DNA of 64,000 bases from Croceibacterium segetis (GTDB lineage Bacteria > Pseudomonadota > Alphaproteobacteria > Sphingomonadales > Sphingomonadaceae), in assembly GCF_011320115.1 (NCBI RefSeq), contig NZ_JAANOZ010000005.1:1-64000 (forward strand), written 5' to 3'. The notes under the pieces are model-generated. The model saw only the letters and a list, made by a program, of their open reading frames with translations, searched no databases and was not told the DNA's origin. Made by a program: the position numbers and the translations under genes. Below are positions 56,083 to 64,000 of the stretch, piece by piece. The number at the start of each line of letters is the position of its first letter. Positions within the stretch are counted from its first letter, which is position 1.

Positions 56083-56835
56083 TCACCGGCCGGCCATCGC
56101 CTTGACCTTGCGCAAGTAGGTTCGCCCGATGCGCAAGGTCTCGCCCCCCGCAAGCTCGACCGACCACACTCCGAGGCCTTCGTGCCGCAGGCCGCGAATC
56201 TGGTCGCGCCGCAGGATCGTCGAGCGGTGGATGCGAATAAACTGCTCCGGGTCGAGCTTGGCTTCGAGCCCGGCGATCGTCTGCAACAGAAGGTAGCTGC
56301 GCCCCTCGCCGTCGGCCTGGCCGACGTGAAGCCGTACGTAGTCGCGCTCGGCGTCGATGCGTTCAACCTGGCTGGCGTCGATCCGCAGCAGCTCCGAGCG
56401 ATGCGGCACCCAGAATTCGCGCAGCCAGCGGCCGCCGCCCTCGCGGCGCAAGCCGCGTCGCGACAGCACCCGATCGACGGCGCGCTCAAGCCGTTCGCGC
56501 CCGACCGGCTTGAGCACGTAATCGATCGCGTCGAGATCGAACGCCTCGACTGCGAAATCTTCATGCGCGGTGATGAAGATCACCGCCGGCGGTGCGCTCG
56601 CGTGGCCAAGCTCGCGGGCGACGGCAAGGCCGTCCATCCCGGGCATAGTCATGTCGAGCAGCACGAGGTCGGGATCGAGCTTGGCGGCGAGCCGCAGCGC
56701 GGCTTCGCCGTCACTGGCGGTGCCGACTACCGACAGCGAGTCGAGCTCCGCGCAGAGCACCTGCATACGCTCGATCGCCAGCGGCTCGTCGTCGACGATC
56801 AAAGTGCGCAGCGGCACAGCAGCCTCGTCGCTCAT
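56083..56835 (-). CDS. LytTR-family response regulator (second system)
   Basis: A 250-residue regulator. The receiver domain has VDDEPLA, phospho-acceptor Asp61 in VLLDMTMPGMDGL, and the KPVGRERL loop. The LytTR domain (about 140-248) shows RIDASQVERIDAERDYVRLH, FIRIHRSTILRRDQI and LRIGRTYLRKVKAM. It overlaps its kinase gene by four bases. It is a second, independent LytS/LytTR pair in this window. Confidence 0.92.
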   Translation of the reverse strand: MSDEAAVPLRTLIVDDEPLAIERMQVLCAELDSLSVVGTASDGEAALRLAAKLDPDLVLLDMTMPGMDGLAVARELGHASAPPAVIFITAHEDFAVEAFDLDAIDYVLKPVGRERLERAVDRVLSRRGLRREGGGRWLREFWVPHRSELLRIDASQVERIDAERDYVRLHVGQADGEGRSYLLLQTIAGLEAKLDPEQFIRIHRSTILRRDQIRGLRHEGLGVWSVELAGGETLRIGRTYLRKVKAMAGR

Positions 56836-58046
56836 GCCGCATGCCTCGCTTCACCGATGAGCGGAATGCGGATCTGCGTCGCATAGCCATTCGCGGTCGG
56901 TCCGGAAACCACGCTGGCCTCGTCACCGAAGCGCGCCGCCAACCGGTCGTGGACATTGCCGAGACCGATGCCGAAGCCTTCGCGCGGCCGGGCGCCGTCG
57001 CGCGCCGCGCCGCCGTCGTCGGCCACAGTGACGACCAGGCGGCCGTATTCTTCGCGCGCCGAGAGCGTGATCGTCACCTTGCGCGAGGCCGGGGCGACCG
57101 CGTGCTTGACCGAGTTCTCGACCAGTGGCTGCAGGATCATGCCGGGGACCAGCGCGCCGGCCAGCGAATCCGGCAGGTCGTAGTCGGCCTTGAGCCGGTC
57201 GGGGAAGCGCACCGTCTCGATGTCGAGATAGAGCTTTTGCAGGGCGAACTCCTCGCGCAGCGGCACGTCCGAAGTCGGGTCGTCGGCCAGGCTGCGGCGG
57301 TAGAAGGTGGAGATCGTCTGGATCATCCGCTCGGCCGCCGCCGTCTTGCCGGTCAGGACCAGCGCCGAGAGCGAATTGAAGGTGTTGAACAGGAAGTGCG
57401 GATTGACCTGGTAGCGCAAGCTGCGCAGCTCGGCCGCCTTCGCGGCGCGGCGGAAAGCCCCTTCCCGCCGCTCGGCCGCGCGCGCTTTCTCGCCCGTCAG
57501 CAGCGCGAGGTACAGCGCGCACCAGGCGAGCGACATGAAATAGCGCCCGAAGGCGATTTCGATGATGCTTTCCCAGGCGCTGTAGCGATCGACCGTGACC
57601 GAGCGCGGCCGCCCATTGGCGTCCGACATCCCCGGAATCGCCGCGTCGACCAGCAAGTCGCCCGAGGCGTCGCGACGGACGACCAGGCCTTCCTGCGCCC
57701 CCATGCGCTTGTAGACCCGCTCCTCGATCGACTTGAAGGCCATCTGGTTGGCTTCAGCGAGCATCACCGCGACCGGCAACGACAGCAGCAAGGCCGCGGC
57801 GATCTTGGCCCACAGCGGCCGGGTGTCGAATAACCGCAGCACCAGCCATAGCCCGATCATGATCGCCACGCCCGCGAGGCTGGCAAGCGCGCGGCGCCAG
57901 AGCATTTCCTGCTCGAACCCCAGGTCGAGCAGCTCCGAGCGGAGCGTGACGAGCAGGAAGTAACACAGCCACAGGCCGACGATCGAGGCGAGCACCGTGG
58001 TGAACGGCACGCGCGCGGGATGCGGCTCGACAAGTTCGTTGTCCAT
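56832..58046 (-). CDS. LytS-type sensor histidine kinase (second system)
   Basis: A 404-residue kinase with N-terminal membrane helices (about 16-34, 52-72, 80-97 and 165-185) and a large extracytoplasmic loop between the third and fourth (about 100-160). The phospho-acceptor is His217 in VNPHFLFNTFNS. The ATPase has QPLVENSVKHAV and GIGLGNVHDRL. Start 58046 is chosen at MDNELVEPH. It differs from the first system in having that loop, so its signal is probably periplasmic. Confidence 0.9.
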   Translation of the reverse strand: MDNELVEPHPARVPFTTVLASIVGLWLCYFLLVTLRSELLDLGFEQEMLWRRALASLAGVAIMIGLWLVLRLFDTRPLWAKIAAALLLSLPVAVMLAEANQMAFKSIEERVYKRMGAQEGLVVRRDASGDLLVDAAIPGMSDANGRPRSVTVDRYSAWESIIEIAFGRYFMSLAWCALYLALLTGEKARAAERREGAFRRAAKAAELRSLRYQVNPHFLFNTFNSLSALVLTGKTAAAERMIQTISTFYRRSLADDPTSDVPLREEFALQKLYLDIETVRFPDRLKADYDLPDSLAGALVPGMILQPLVENSVKHAVAPASRKVTITLSAREEYGRLVVTVADDGGAARDGARPREGFGIGLGNVHDRLAARFGDEASVVSGPTANGYATQIRIPLIGEARHAA

Positions 58047-58132
58047 CGCCCCGCCATAGCCCGGGCGGGCCCGATTTCGCCAGCGCCGATGTCGGACGCG
58101 GTCGGCGCTTGGTCGATTGGTTTCAGGCGCAA

Positions 58133-59659
58133 TCAAGCGCCCGAAAGCAGCCCCTCGCGGGCGATTTTCTCGCGCCACTCGGCCGGGGCCAGAGTGTGGA
58201 CGTTGTTGCCCTGGCTGTCGACCGCGACCGTCACCGGCATGTCCTCAACGGTGAACTCGTAAATCGCTTCCATGCCGAGATCCTCGAACGCGACGACCCT
58301 AGCCTGCTTGACCGCCCGGCTGACGAGGTAGGCGGCGCCGCCGACGGCCATCAGGTAGGCGACCTTGTGGCGGGCGATGGCCTGCACCGCGCCTTGCCCG
58401 CGCTCGGCCTTGCCGATCATCGCCAGCAGGCCGAGCCCGAGCATCGTGTCGGTGAACATGTCCATCCGGGTGGCCGTGGTGGGGCCGGCCGGACCGACGA
58501 CCTCGCCCATCGCCGGGTCGACCGGCCCGACGTAGTAGATCGCCCGGCCCTCGAAGCTCACCGGAAGGACCTCGCCCCTTTCGAGCATGTCCCTGATCCG
58601 CTTGTGCGCCGCGTCGCGCCCGGTGAGCATCGCGCCGCTGAGCAGCAGCCGGTCGCCGGCTTGCCAGCTCGCGACCTCCTCCGGCGTCAGGTTGCCGAGA
58701 TCGACCCGCTTCGCCGCGACGTCGGGCTTCCAGTGCACATCCGGCCATTCGTCGAGCTTCGGCGCTTCGAGATAGCTCGGCCCCGAGCCGTCGAGCGTGA
58801 AGTGCGCGTGACGCGTCGCTGCGCAGTTGGGAATCATTGCCACCGGCTTTCCCGCGGCGTGGCACGGCCAGTCGAGGATCTTCACGTCGAGCACCGTCGC
58901 CAGCCCGCCGAGGCCCTGCGCGCCGACGCCGAGGGCATTCACCTTGTCGAAGATCTCGATGCGCAGCTTCTCGATGTCGGTTCGCGGGCCTCGCGCCTTG
59001 AGCTGGGCCATGTCGATCGGCTCCATCAGGCTCTTCTTCGCCAAGTTCATACAGTGTTCGGCGGTGCCGCCGATGCCGATCCCGAGCATCCCGGGCGGAC
59101 ACCAGCCGGCGCCCATCTGCGGGATCATCTCCAGCACCCAGTCGACGACATTGTCGCTCGGGTTCATCATCCTGAATTTCGACTTGTTCTCGCTGCCCCC
59201 GCCTTTCGCGGCGACGTCGATGCTTACCGTCCGCCCAGGGACCATCTCGACCGACAGGACGCACGGCGTGTTGTCCCGGGTGTTGCGGCGAGTGAACGCC
59301 GGATCGGCGAGGACCGAGGCGCGAAGCTTGTTCTCCGGCAGCGTGTAGGCCCGGCGGACGCCCTCATCGACGACGTCCTGCAAGCTGCGGCGCGATTCCA
59401 GCCGGCAATCCTGCCCCCATTTGACGAGCACGTTGACGATGCCGGTGTCCTGGCAGATCGGCCGGTGGCCCTCGGCGCACATCCGGCTGTTGGTGAGAAT
59501 CTGCGCGATGGCGTCCTTCGCCGCCGGCCCCTGCTCGGCTTCGTAGGCGCCGCCGAGCGCGCGGATGTAATCCATCGGGTGATAGTACGAGATGAACTGC
59601 AGCGCGTCGGCGACGCTGTCGATCAGGTCGTCCTCGCGGATCGTCACCATGTCGCTCAT
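58133..59659 (-). CDS. Class I fumarate hydratase (Fe-S)
   Basis: A 508-residue [4Fe-4S]-dependent fumarase of the single-chain (FumA-type) class. Cluster cysteines are Cys69 (ICQDTGI), Cys187 (GWCPPG) and Cys279 (PNCAATRH). The C-terminal part has EGRAIYYVGPVDPAMGEVVGPAGPTTATRMD (in parts), KAERGQGAVQAI and the EDLGMEAIYEF segment. GGAGG precedes ATG 59659. It depends on the Fe-S machinery encoded elsewhere in the window. Confidence 0.95.
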   Translation of the reverse strand: MSDMVTIREDDLIDSVADALQFISYYHPMDYIRALGGAYEAEQGPAAKDAIAQILTNSRMCAEGHRPICQDTGIVNVLVKWGQDCRLESRRSLQDVVDEGVRRAYTLPENKLRASVLADPAFTRRNTRDNTPCVLSVEMVPGRTVSIDVAAKGGGSENKSKFRMMNPSDNVVDWVLEMIPQMGAGWCPPGMLGIGIGGTAEHCMNLAKKSLMEPIDMAQLKARGPRTDIEKLRIEIFDKVNALGVGAQGLGGLATVLDVKILDWPCHAAGKPVAMIPNCAATRHAHFTLDGSGPSYLEAPKLDEWPDVHWKPDVAAKRVDLGNLTPEEVASWQAGDRLLLSGAMLTGRDAAHKRIRDMLERGEVLPVSFEGRAIYYVGPVDPAMGEVVGPAGPTTATRMDMFTDTMLGLGLLAMIGKAERGQGAVQAIARHKVAYLMAVGGAAYLVSRAVKQARVVAFEDLGMEAIYEFTVEDMPVTVAVDSQGNNVHTLAPAEWREKIAREGLLSGA

Positions 59660-59841
59660 CGAGCGAACCCTCCTGCCGGTCGAAACGCCGCCCCATAGGC
59701 GCGTCCGGCGGCTATGGTCAAAGCCTGCGGCAGGAGCGCAACACGCCTTTGCCTGCAACCATTTGCGACAACGCCTACCATTGCCCGGGGCCGCCGCAGG
59801 CCCTAAGGCGCCACCGACAAGACGGACAAGAGACTGCCGAA

Positions 59842-60450
59842 GTGACCATCGTCGAAGATCGTCCCCCAGCCGGCGGCCAGGCCGCCGCCCGCCAGGCCAT
59901 GCTCGTCAGCCAGTTGCGCACGAGCGGGGTCAATGCCGCCTATGTCCTCGCGCGGATGGGCGAAGTGCCGCGCGAAGACTTCGTCCCCGCCGGCGCCCGC
60001 GGCGTCGCCTACATGGACCGCGCGATCGATCTCGGCGGCGGGCGCTACCTCGCCGCGCCGCTGGTCCACGGCATGATGCTGCAGGAAGCCCGTCCCACGC
60101 CTGCCGACAAGGCGCTGCTGGTCGACGGGGGGAGCGGCTATCTCGCCGCCCTGCTGCGGCCGCTGGTCGGCTCGCTCGAAGTGGTCGCTCCCGCCGACGC
60201 GGTGACCGCGACCCGCAAGCGCGGCGATTTCACCCTGTTGTTGATCGACGGCGCCATCGAGCAATTTCCTGACAGCCTGGCTCAACGCCTGGACCAGGGC
60301 GCACGCGTGGTTTGCGGCCTGCTGAAGAACGGCCTCACCCGTCTGGCTGCCGGGCGCAAGGCGGCCGGCGAGGTGGCGTTGGTGCCGCTCGCGGAGATCG
60401 GCATTCCGGTCCTGCCGGAGTTCGCCGCCAAGAGGGAATGGAGCTTCTGA
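59842..60450 (+). CDS. Protein-L-isoaspartate O-methyltransferase-like protein, shortened
   Basis: A 202-residue protein with the PCMT N-terminal signature MLVSQLRTSGVNAAYVLARMGEVPREDFVP (given in parts), but with a reduced Rossmann core. The SAM glycine loop reads LVDGGSGYLAALL and only one further strand segment remains before LLIDGAIEQFP, so about 30-40 residues between strands 2 and 4 of the fold are missing relative to classic PCMT. Activity is doubtful. Start GTG 59842 is inferred. It is 2 bases before the TolC gene and probably co-expressed. Confidence 0.75.
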   Translation: MTIVEDRPPAGGQAAARQAMLVSQLRTSGVNAAYVLARMGEVPREDFVPAGARGVAYMDRAIDLGGGRYLAAPLVHGMMLQEARPTPADKALLVDGGSGYLAALLRPLVGSLEVVAPADAVTATRKRGDFTLLLIDGAIEQFPDSLAQRLDQGARVVCGLLKNGLTRLAAGRKAAGEVALVPLAEIGIPVLPEFAAKREWSF

Positions 60451-60452
60451 CC

Positions 60453-61943
60453 ATGCTGCTCAGGGGTTTGCGGATCAGCCTGCTGGCGGGCGCGTGCCTC
60501 ACGGCGACTGCGCCGGCTGCGGCCGACACGCTCAAGGACGCGCTCAACGGCGCCTACCGCACGAACCCGACGCTCGAGGCGGCGCGGGCGCAACAGCGCG
60601 CCACCGACGAGAACGTGCCGATCCAGCGCGCGGCGGGGTTGCCTTCGCTCAGTGCCAACGGGACCTATACCGAATATCTCAAGCAGAGCTCGGGCAACTC
60701 ATTCGTCTCCCCGGAGCGTTCGGCGACCGGCCAGGTGAGCCTGACCGTGCCGATTTACCAGGGCGGTGCGGTCAGGAACGGTATCCACGGCGCCGAAACG
60801 CGCGATCTCGCCGGGCGGGCCAGCCTGCGCGGCAGCGAAAGCTCGCTGTTCAGCCAGGTCACCGCCGCCTACATGGACGTGATCCTGCAGGAGGCGGTGG
60901 TCGGGCTCAACACGAACAACGTCAACGTGCTTACGGTCAACCTCGAGTCAACGCGGGACCAGTTCGAGATCGGCTCGCTCACCCGCACCGACGTGGCCCA
61001 GTCGGAAGCCCGGTTGGCCCTCGCGCAAGGCGATCTGCGCACTGCCCAGTCGAATCTGATCTCGGCGCGCGAGCGCTACATCCAGCTGGTCGGCAAGGCG
61101 CCCGAGAACCTCGCCCCGCCGCCGCCGCTGCCCGGGTTGCCGGGCTCGGTGACCGAGGCGGTCACCGTCGCCACCAAGAACAACCCCGATCTCATCGCCG
61201 CGCAGGAGAACGCCGACGCGGCAGGCTTCGACACCGCGGCCGCGGGCGCTGCCCGGCTGCCGCGCGTAAACCTGTTCGTCAATGGAAATGGGACCGATTA
61301 CCTCGGCTCCGCCGGCTCCAGCCTGATCCCGGGGGCGGTCAAGAACTTCACCACCACGGCCCAGGCCGGGGCCCAGATCACCATTCCGCTGTACCAGGGC
61401 GGCAAGCCCGCGGCGCAAGAGCGCCAGGCCCAGAGCCGCGAATCGCAGGCGATCGAACAGGTTGTCGCCACCGAGCGCAGCGTGGTGCAGCAGGTCCGCG
61501 CCGCCTACGCCGCGTGGCAGGCCTCGAACGAGATCATCGCCTCGACGCAGACGGCAGTTGCCGCAGCCGAGCTGAGCCTCGAAGGCACTCGCGCCGAGCA
61601 GACGGTCGGCACGCGGCAGATCCTAGACATCCTCAACGCCGAGCAGGAGCTGCTTCAGGCGCAAGTCCAGCTCGTCACGGCGCGGCGCAACGCGTACGTC
61701 GCCGGTTTCTCGCTGCTGGCCGCGATGGGCCGCGCCGAGGCGCGCGATCTCGGTCTCGAGGACCAGGGCCCGCTGTACGATCCGGTGGTCAATTACGACC
61801 GCGTGAAGAACAACGTCTGGGACTGGTCGCATGACAAGGACCCGGTGACTCACTCGACCCGCACCGTTGACATCCCGCCGCAGGACGCGACAATCCCGGC
61901 GCAGGAGCAGCCAGCAGGATCTTCAAATGCGGCAGCAGGGTGA
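60453..61943 (+). CDS. TolC-family outer-membrane channel
   Basis: A 496-residue TolC-type protein with a signal peptide ending APAAAD. The two repeats carry TNPTLEAARAQQRATDE and NNPDLIAAQENADAAG at their heads, YQGGAVRNG and YQGGKPAAQE, and AYMDVILQEAVVGLN and RAAYAAWQASNEII. Likely exit channel for type I secretion or efflux. A short C-terminal extension (LYDPVVNYDRVKNNVWDW) follows. It overlaps the PopZ-like gene by 17 bases. Confidence 0.92.
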   Translation: MLLRGLRISLLAGACLTATAPAAADTLKDALNGAYRTNPTLEAARAQQRATDENVPIQRAAGLPSLSANGTYTEYLKQSSGNSFVSPERSATGQVSLTVPIYQGGAVRNGIHGAETRDLAGRASLRGSESSLFSQVTAAYMDVILQEAVVGLNTNNVNVLTVNLESTRDQFEIGSLTRTDVAQSEARLALAQGDLRTAQSNLISARERYIQLVGKAPENLAPPPPLPGLPGSVTEAVTVATKNNPDLIAAQENADAAGFDTAAAGAARLPRVNLFVNGNGTDYLGSAGSSLIPGAVKNFTTTAQAGAQITIPLYQGGKPAAQERQAQSRESQAIEQVVATERSVVQQVRAAYAAWQASNEIIASTQTAVAAAELSLEGTRAEQTVGTRQILDILNAEQELLQAQVQLVTARRNAYVAGFSLLAAMGRAEARDLGLEDQGPLYDPVVNYDRVKNNVWDWSHDKDPVTHSTRTVDIPPQDATIPAQEQPAGSSNAAAG

Positions 61944-62397
61944 ACCTTCGGTCGAAGAAATACTCGAGTCGATTAAGCGGGTGATCGCCCGCGACAACCG
62001 CGAAACCGCTCAGGTCGAACGGCGACATCGCGAATCCGTGGGTGTCGGCACCGAAATGCTCATCGAGGCCGGTGACGAGCCTGACGACGACGACGGAATC
62101 TTTGAACTGGGGGAAGCCGCCGAGCTCAATGAGCGCGGCGGAAGCGAGGAGCTTTCTCCGCGCCTGACCACCGAGCGCACCGCCGGGGCGATGCGCGAAT
62201 CGCTAGCCGCGCTGGCGATGCTCGCCGAGCCGGGCGCACAGCCGCAGATCGTCCGCTCGGGCGAAACCTCGCTCGAAGGGCTGGTGCGCGACATGCTTCG
62301 CCCGATGCTGGCACAATGGCTCGAGACCCACCTGCCGGCGATCGTCGATCGGATGGTCCAGGCCGAGATCGCCCGCATCGCCGGCAAGAAGGGCTGA
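61927..62397 (+). CDS. PopZ-like polar organising protein (DUF2497)
   Basis: A 156-residue protein with the two PopZ/DUF2497 hallmarks: an N-terminal helix SVEEILESIKRVIARDNRE and a C-terminal helical region LEGLVRDMLRPMLAQWLETHLPAIVDRMVQ (in parts). The middle is acidic and probably disordered. In Caulobacter PopZ forms polar condensates that anchor ParB and recruit signalling proteins. Its size and layout match. The start lies inside the TolC gene, so expression is linked to it. Confidence 0.82.
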   Translation: MRQQGEPSVEEILESIKRVIARDNRETAQVERRHRESVGVGTEMLIEAGDEPDDDDGIFELGEAAELNERGGSEELSPRLTTERTAGAMRESLAALAMLAEPGAQPQIVRSGETSLEGLVRDMLRPMLAQWLETHLPAIVDRMVQAEIARIAGKKG

Positions 62398-62403
62398 GGG
62401 TCC

Positions 62404-62787
62404 ATTCCCGACGCGGAAGAACTGACCCGCGCCGAGGCCGCGCTTAGCAAGATCGGCGGCGAAGGCCTGCAGCGCCACATCTTCATCTGCGCGATGTCCG
62501 ACAAAGGCGAATGCTGCCGCCGCGAGGTCGGCGAGCGTTCGTGGAAGTATCTCAAGCGCCGGCTCAAGGAACTCGGCCTCGTCGGGCCCCGGACCAACAA
62601 CGGCGGCGGCGTGCAGCGGACCAAGGCCGATTGCCTGCAAATCTGCGCCGCTGGGCCGGTGGCGGTCGTCTGGCCGGACCGCGTCTGGTATCACTCGTGC
62701 ACCGAGGACGTCCTCGAACGGATCATTCAGGAGCACCTCGTTGGCGGCGTGCCGGTCGAGGACTTCCGTCTCCGCGGCGCGGACTAA
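62404..62787 (+). CDS. Thioredoxin-like [2Fe-2S] ferredoxin, non-canonical start
   Basis: A protein of up to 127 residues. It matches the (2Fe-2S) thioredoxin-like ferredoxins: [24 protein letters not shown], then [19 protein letters not shown]. Four cluster cysteines are recognisable: in FIC, ECC, ADC and QIC. The only ATG (62494) comes after the first cysteine and would remove it. The open frame reaches back to the PopZ-like stop (62397) and reads as protein, but holds no ATG/GTG/TTG. Candidates are ATT at 62404 (GAGGG 3 bases before) or CTG at 62422, or read-through of the popZ stop. Confidence 0.72.
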   Translation: MPDAEELTRAEAALSKIGGEGLQRHIFICAMSDKGECCRREVGERSWKYLKRRLKELGLVGPRTNNGGGVQRTKADCLQICAAGPVAVVWPDRVWYHSCTEDVLERIIQEHLVGGVPVEDFRLRGAD

Positions 62788-63077
62788 TCATCCCCGCCGA
62801 GCCGGTCATCGATCGATTCGTCGTGGCCGGTTCCGCTCGACAGGAAGACCAGCCCCATCAGTGCGGCCATCAGCATCATGGCGATGCCGACCCCGAGGAC
62901 GGTCGCGATGACGAAATGGATCGAGACGAGCGCACCCAGCGAGTAAAGCACCCCAAGCGCGGCAACGATCACGACCAGCGTCAGGATGGACATGCCGAGC
63001 ATCAGCCGCCGATAGCGCGCCCAGGCGTGGGCGGAGGTGGCCGGCTGGTCGAGCGGAGAGGGGCGGGGCTGGTTCAT
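62784..63077 (-). CDS. Small membrane protein
   Basis: A 97-residue protein with two strong membrane helices (about 28-50 and 54-80), a Pro-rich N terminus and an acidic C terminus. It converges with the ferredoxin gene, overlapping it by four bases. No family is recognised. Confidence 0.7.
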   Translation of the reverse strand: MNQPRPSPLDQPATSAHAWARYRRLMLGMSILTLVVIVAALGVLYSLGALVSIHFVIATVLGVGIAMMLMAALMGLVFLSSGTGHDESIDDRLGGDD

Positions 63078-63188
63078 TCCTGCCAGATGGCGACTTGGAG
63101 CGAGGCTGACAACGCCGGCGCGGCAAAGATTCGCTCCTTGCCCGGAATGGTGATACAATTCGCAGTCCGAGACATGGGAGAGAATGTC

Positions 63189-63620
63189 ATGGACATCGCC
63201 CGGCTTATCGCTTCGCGCGATCCGAACGAAATCGTCACTTGCCCGGCGGGCGCTACCGTGCGCCAGGCCGTCCAGCTGCTCGCCGAGAGGCGCATCGGCG
63301 CCATGCCGGTAATGCAAGGCGGGCAAGTCGCCGGGATCTTCTCCGAGCGGGACGTGCTCTATCGCCTGGCCGAAGAGGGCGCGCTGTGCCTCGACGAGCA
63401 GGTCGGCGAGGTCATGACCTCGCCGGCGGTGACCATCGCACCTGAGGCGAGCTTCATCGAGGCGCTCGAGCTGATGACCCGGCGGCGGATTCGCCACCTC
63501 CCGGTCATGCGCGGCGGCGCAATGATCGCCTTCATCTCGATCGGCGACATCGTCAAAGCGCGGATCGACGAGATCAGCGCCGAAGCCGAGCACATGCGGC
63601 AATATATCCAGACCGCTTGA
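63189..63620 (+). CDS. Paired CBS-domain protein
   Basis: A 143-residue protein made of two CBS domains (about 20-70 and 80-135), with TVRQAVQLLAERRIGAMPVM, GIFSERDVLYRLAE and MTRRRIRHLPVM. Such stand-alone pairs bind adenosine nucleotides and regulate partner enzymes. ATG 63189 has GGGAGAG 7 bases upstream and gives a compact N terminus; earlier ATG codons exist but lack a site. Partner is unknown. Confidence 0.88.
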   Translation: MDIARLIASRDPNEIVTCPAGATVRQAVQLLAERRIGAMPVMQGGQVAGIFSERDVLYRLAEEGALCLDEQVGEVMTSPAVTIAPEASFIEALELMTRRRIRHLPVMRGGAMIAFISIGDIVKARIDEISAEAEHMRQYIQTA

Positions 63621-63651
63621 GACGGGCCCTCGCAAACCCTACATCGGCCGC

Positions 63652-63981
63652 ATGAGTACCGCCCTTACCCTTTCGCCCGCCGCCGCCAGGCGCGTGGGCT
63701 CGATCGCCGAGCGCCAGGGCAAGCCGGCCATCCTTCGGCTGACGGTCGAAGGCGGCGGCTGCTCGGGTTTCCAGTACAAGTTCGATCTGGCCGACGAGGC
63801 CGAGCAGGGCGATTCGGTGAGCGAGACCGACGGCGTGCGTCTGGTTGTCGACCCCGTCAGCCTCGACCTGGTCGCCGGCAGCACGGTGGATTTTGTCGAA
63901 TCGCTCGGCGGAGCGGCGTTTAAGGTGGAGAATCCGAACGCGACTGCCGGATGCGGTTGCGGTTCCAGCTTCGGAGTCTAA
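63652..63981 (+). CDS. erpA: ErpA-type iron-sulfur insertion protein
   Basis: A 109-residue HesB/IscA-family carrier with the three cysteines of GGGCSGFQYK and GCGCGSSF. In many proteobacteria ErpA delivers [4Fe-4S] clusters to essential enzymes such as IspG and IspH. Unlike SufA in this window, it stands alone. Start ATG 63652. Confidence 0.93.
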   Translation: MSTALTLSPAAARRVGSIAERQGKPAILRLTVEGGGCSGFQYKFDLADEAEQGDSVSETDGVRLVVDPVSLDLVAGSTVDFVESLGGAAFKVENPNATAGCGCGSSFGV

Positions 63982-64000
63982 GGTCCGCCTTCGTGCGGAT

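Overview
The window is high-GC (mostly about two-thirds G+C), gene-dense chromosomal DNA from an alphaproteobacterium, most likely a member of the Sphingomonadales (Sphingomonas, Novosphingobium or an erythrobacter). Supporting this are the SUF gene order, a LexA-type GTTC-N7-GTTC box in front of mmcB, DUF2093 and PopZ-type (DUF2497) proteins, a ThiS-ThiG fusion, a Tat-like signal peptide, and a large TonB-dependent receptor. This is inference from gene content; no 16S rRNA gene is present. No IS element, prophage, CRISPR array, rRNA operon or replication origin was found.

Layout. 1-2900: two translationally coupled MetE-like zinc methyltransferases and a small secreted protein. 2945-9013: tRNA-Leu(UAA), a complete tripartite RND efflux operon on the minus strand (adaptor, pump, outer-membrane channel) and tRNA-Arg(CCG). 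9121-13555: a divergent pair of secreted proteins of unknown function (one DUF6152), the DNA-repair gene mmcB with an SOS box, and a PAS/acidic protein. 13688-18685: M48 protease, DsbA-like protein, LytS/LytTR two-component system and nadC. 18746-21600: tadA, rpmB, an esterase-like protein and a decayed TPR gene. 21609-26191: an Oar-like TonB receptor of lower GC, an M23 lipoprotein and DUF2093. 26219-28898: xseA and purD, which start divergently from one CATG. 28899-32370: adenosine kinase, an odd acyltransferase/PRODH-like fusion and a hypothetical protein. 32487-33954: two hypothetical proteins. 33955-40805: the SUF iron-sulfur operon (Rrf2 regulator, sufB, two inserted genes, sufC, sufD, sufS, sufT, GNAT, sufA, small ORF). 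40956-48679: pyrD, ggt, acyl-CoA ligase, hypothetical genes and thiSG. 48702-53442: merC, ctaA, cutA, a Tat protein, rplM, rpsI and a hydrolase-fold protein without its nucleophile. 53469-64000: phosphoesterase, lipid kinase, UrcA protein, a second LytS/LytTR system, class I fumarase, a PCMT-like protein, a TolC channel, a PopZ-like protein, a ferredoxin without a canonical start, a CBS protein and erpA.

How the parts work together. Iron-sulfur biology dominates. The SUF operon builds clusters under its own Rrf2 sensor, and a near-perfect inverted repeat next to that gene is the likely operator. SufA and ErpA are the carriers, and the class I fumarase and thioredoxin-like ferredoxin are clients. 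Envelope functions form the second theme: RND efflux, TolC, M48 and M23 peptidases, TonB uptake and a DsbA-like protein.

No wholly new multi-gene defence or metabolic system is obvious. The strongest oddities are (i) a lower-GC membrane gene and a DUF559 nuclease inserted between sufB and sufC, next to a 17-codon remnant resembling the start of sufC; (ii) a FemAB-like acyltransferase fused to a proline-dehydrogenase-like barrel lacking the usual Arg pair, apparently started at CTG; and (iii) a ferredoxin gene whose first cluster cysteine lies upstream of every ATG.
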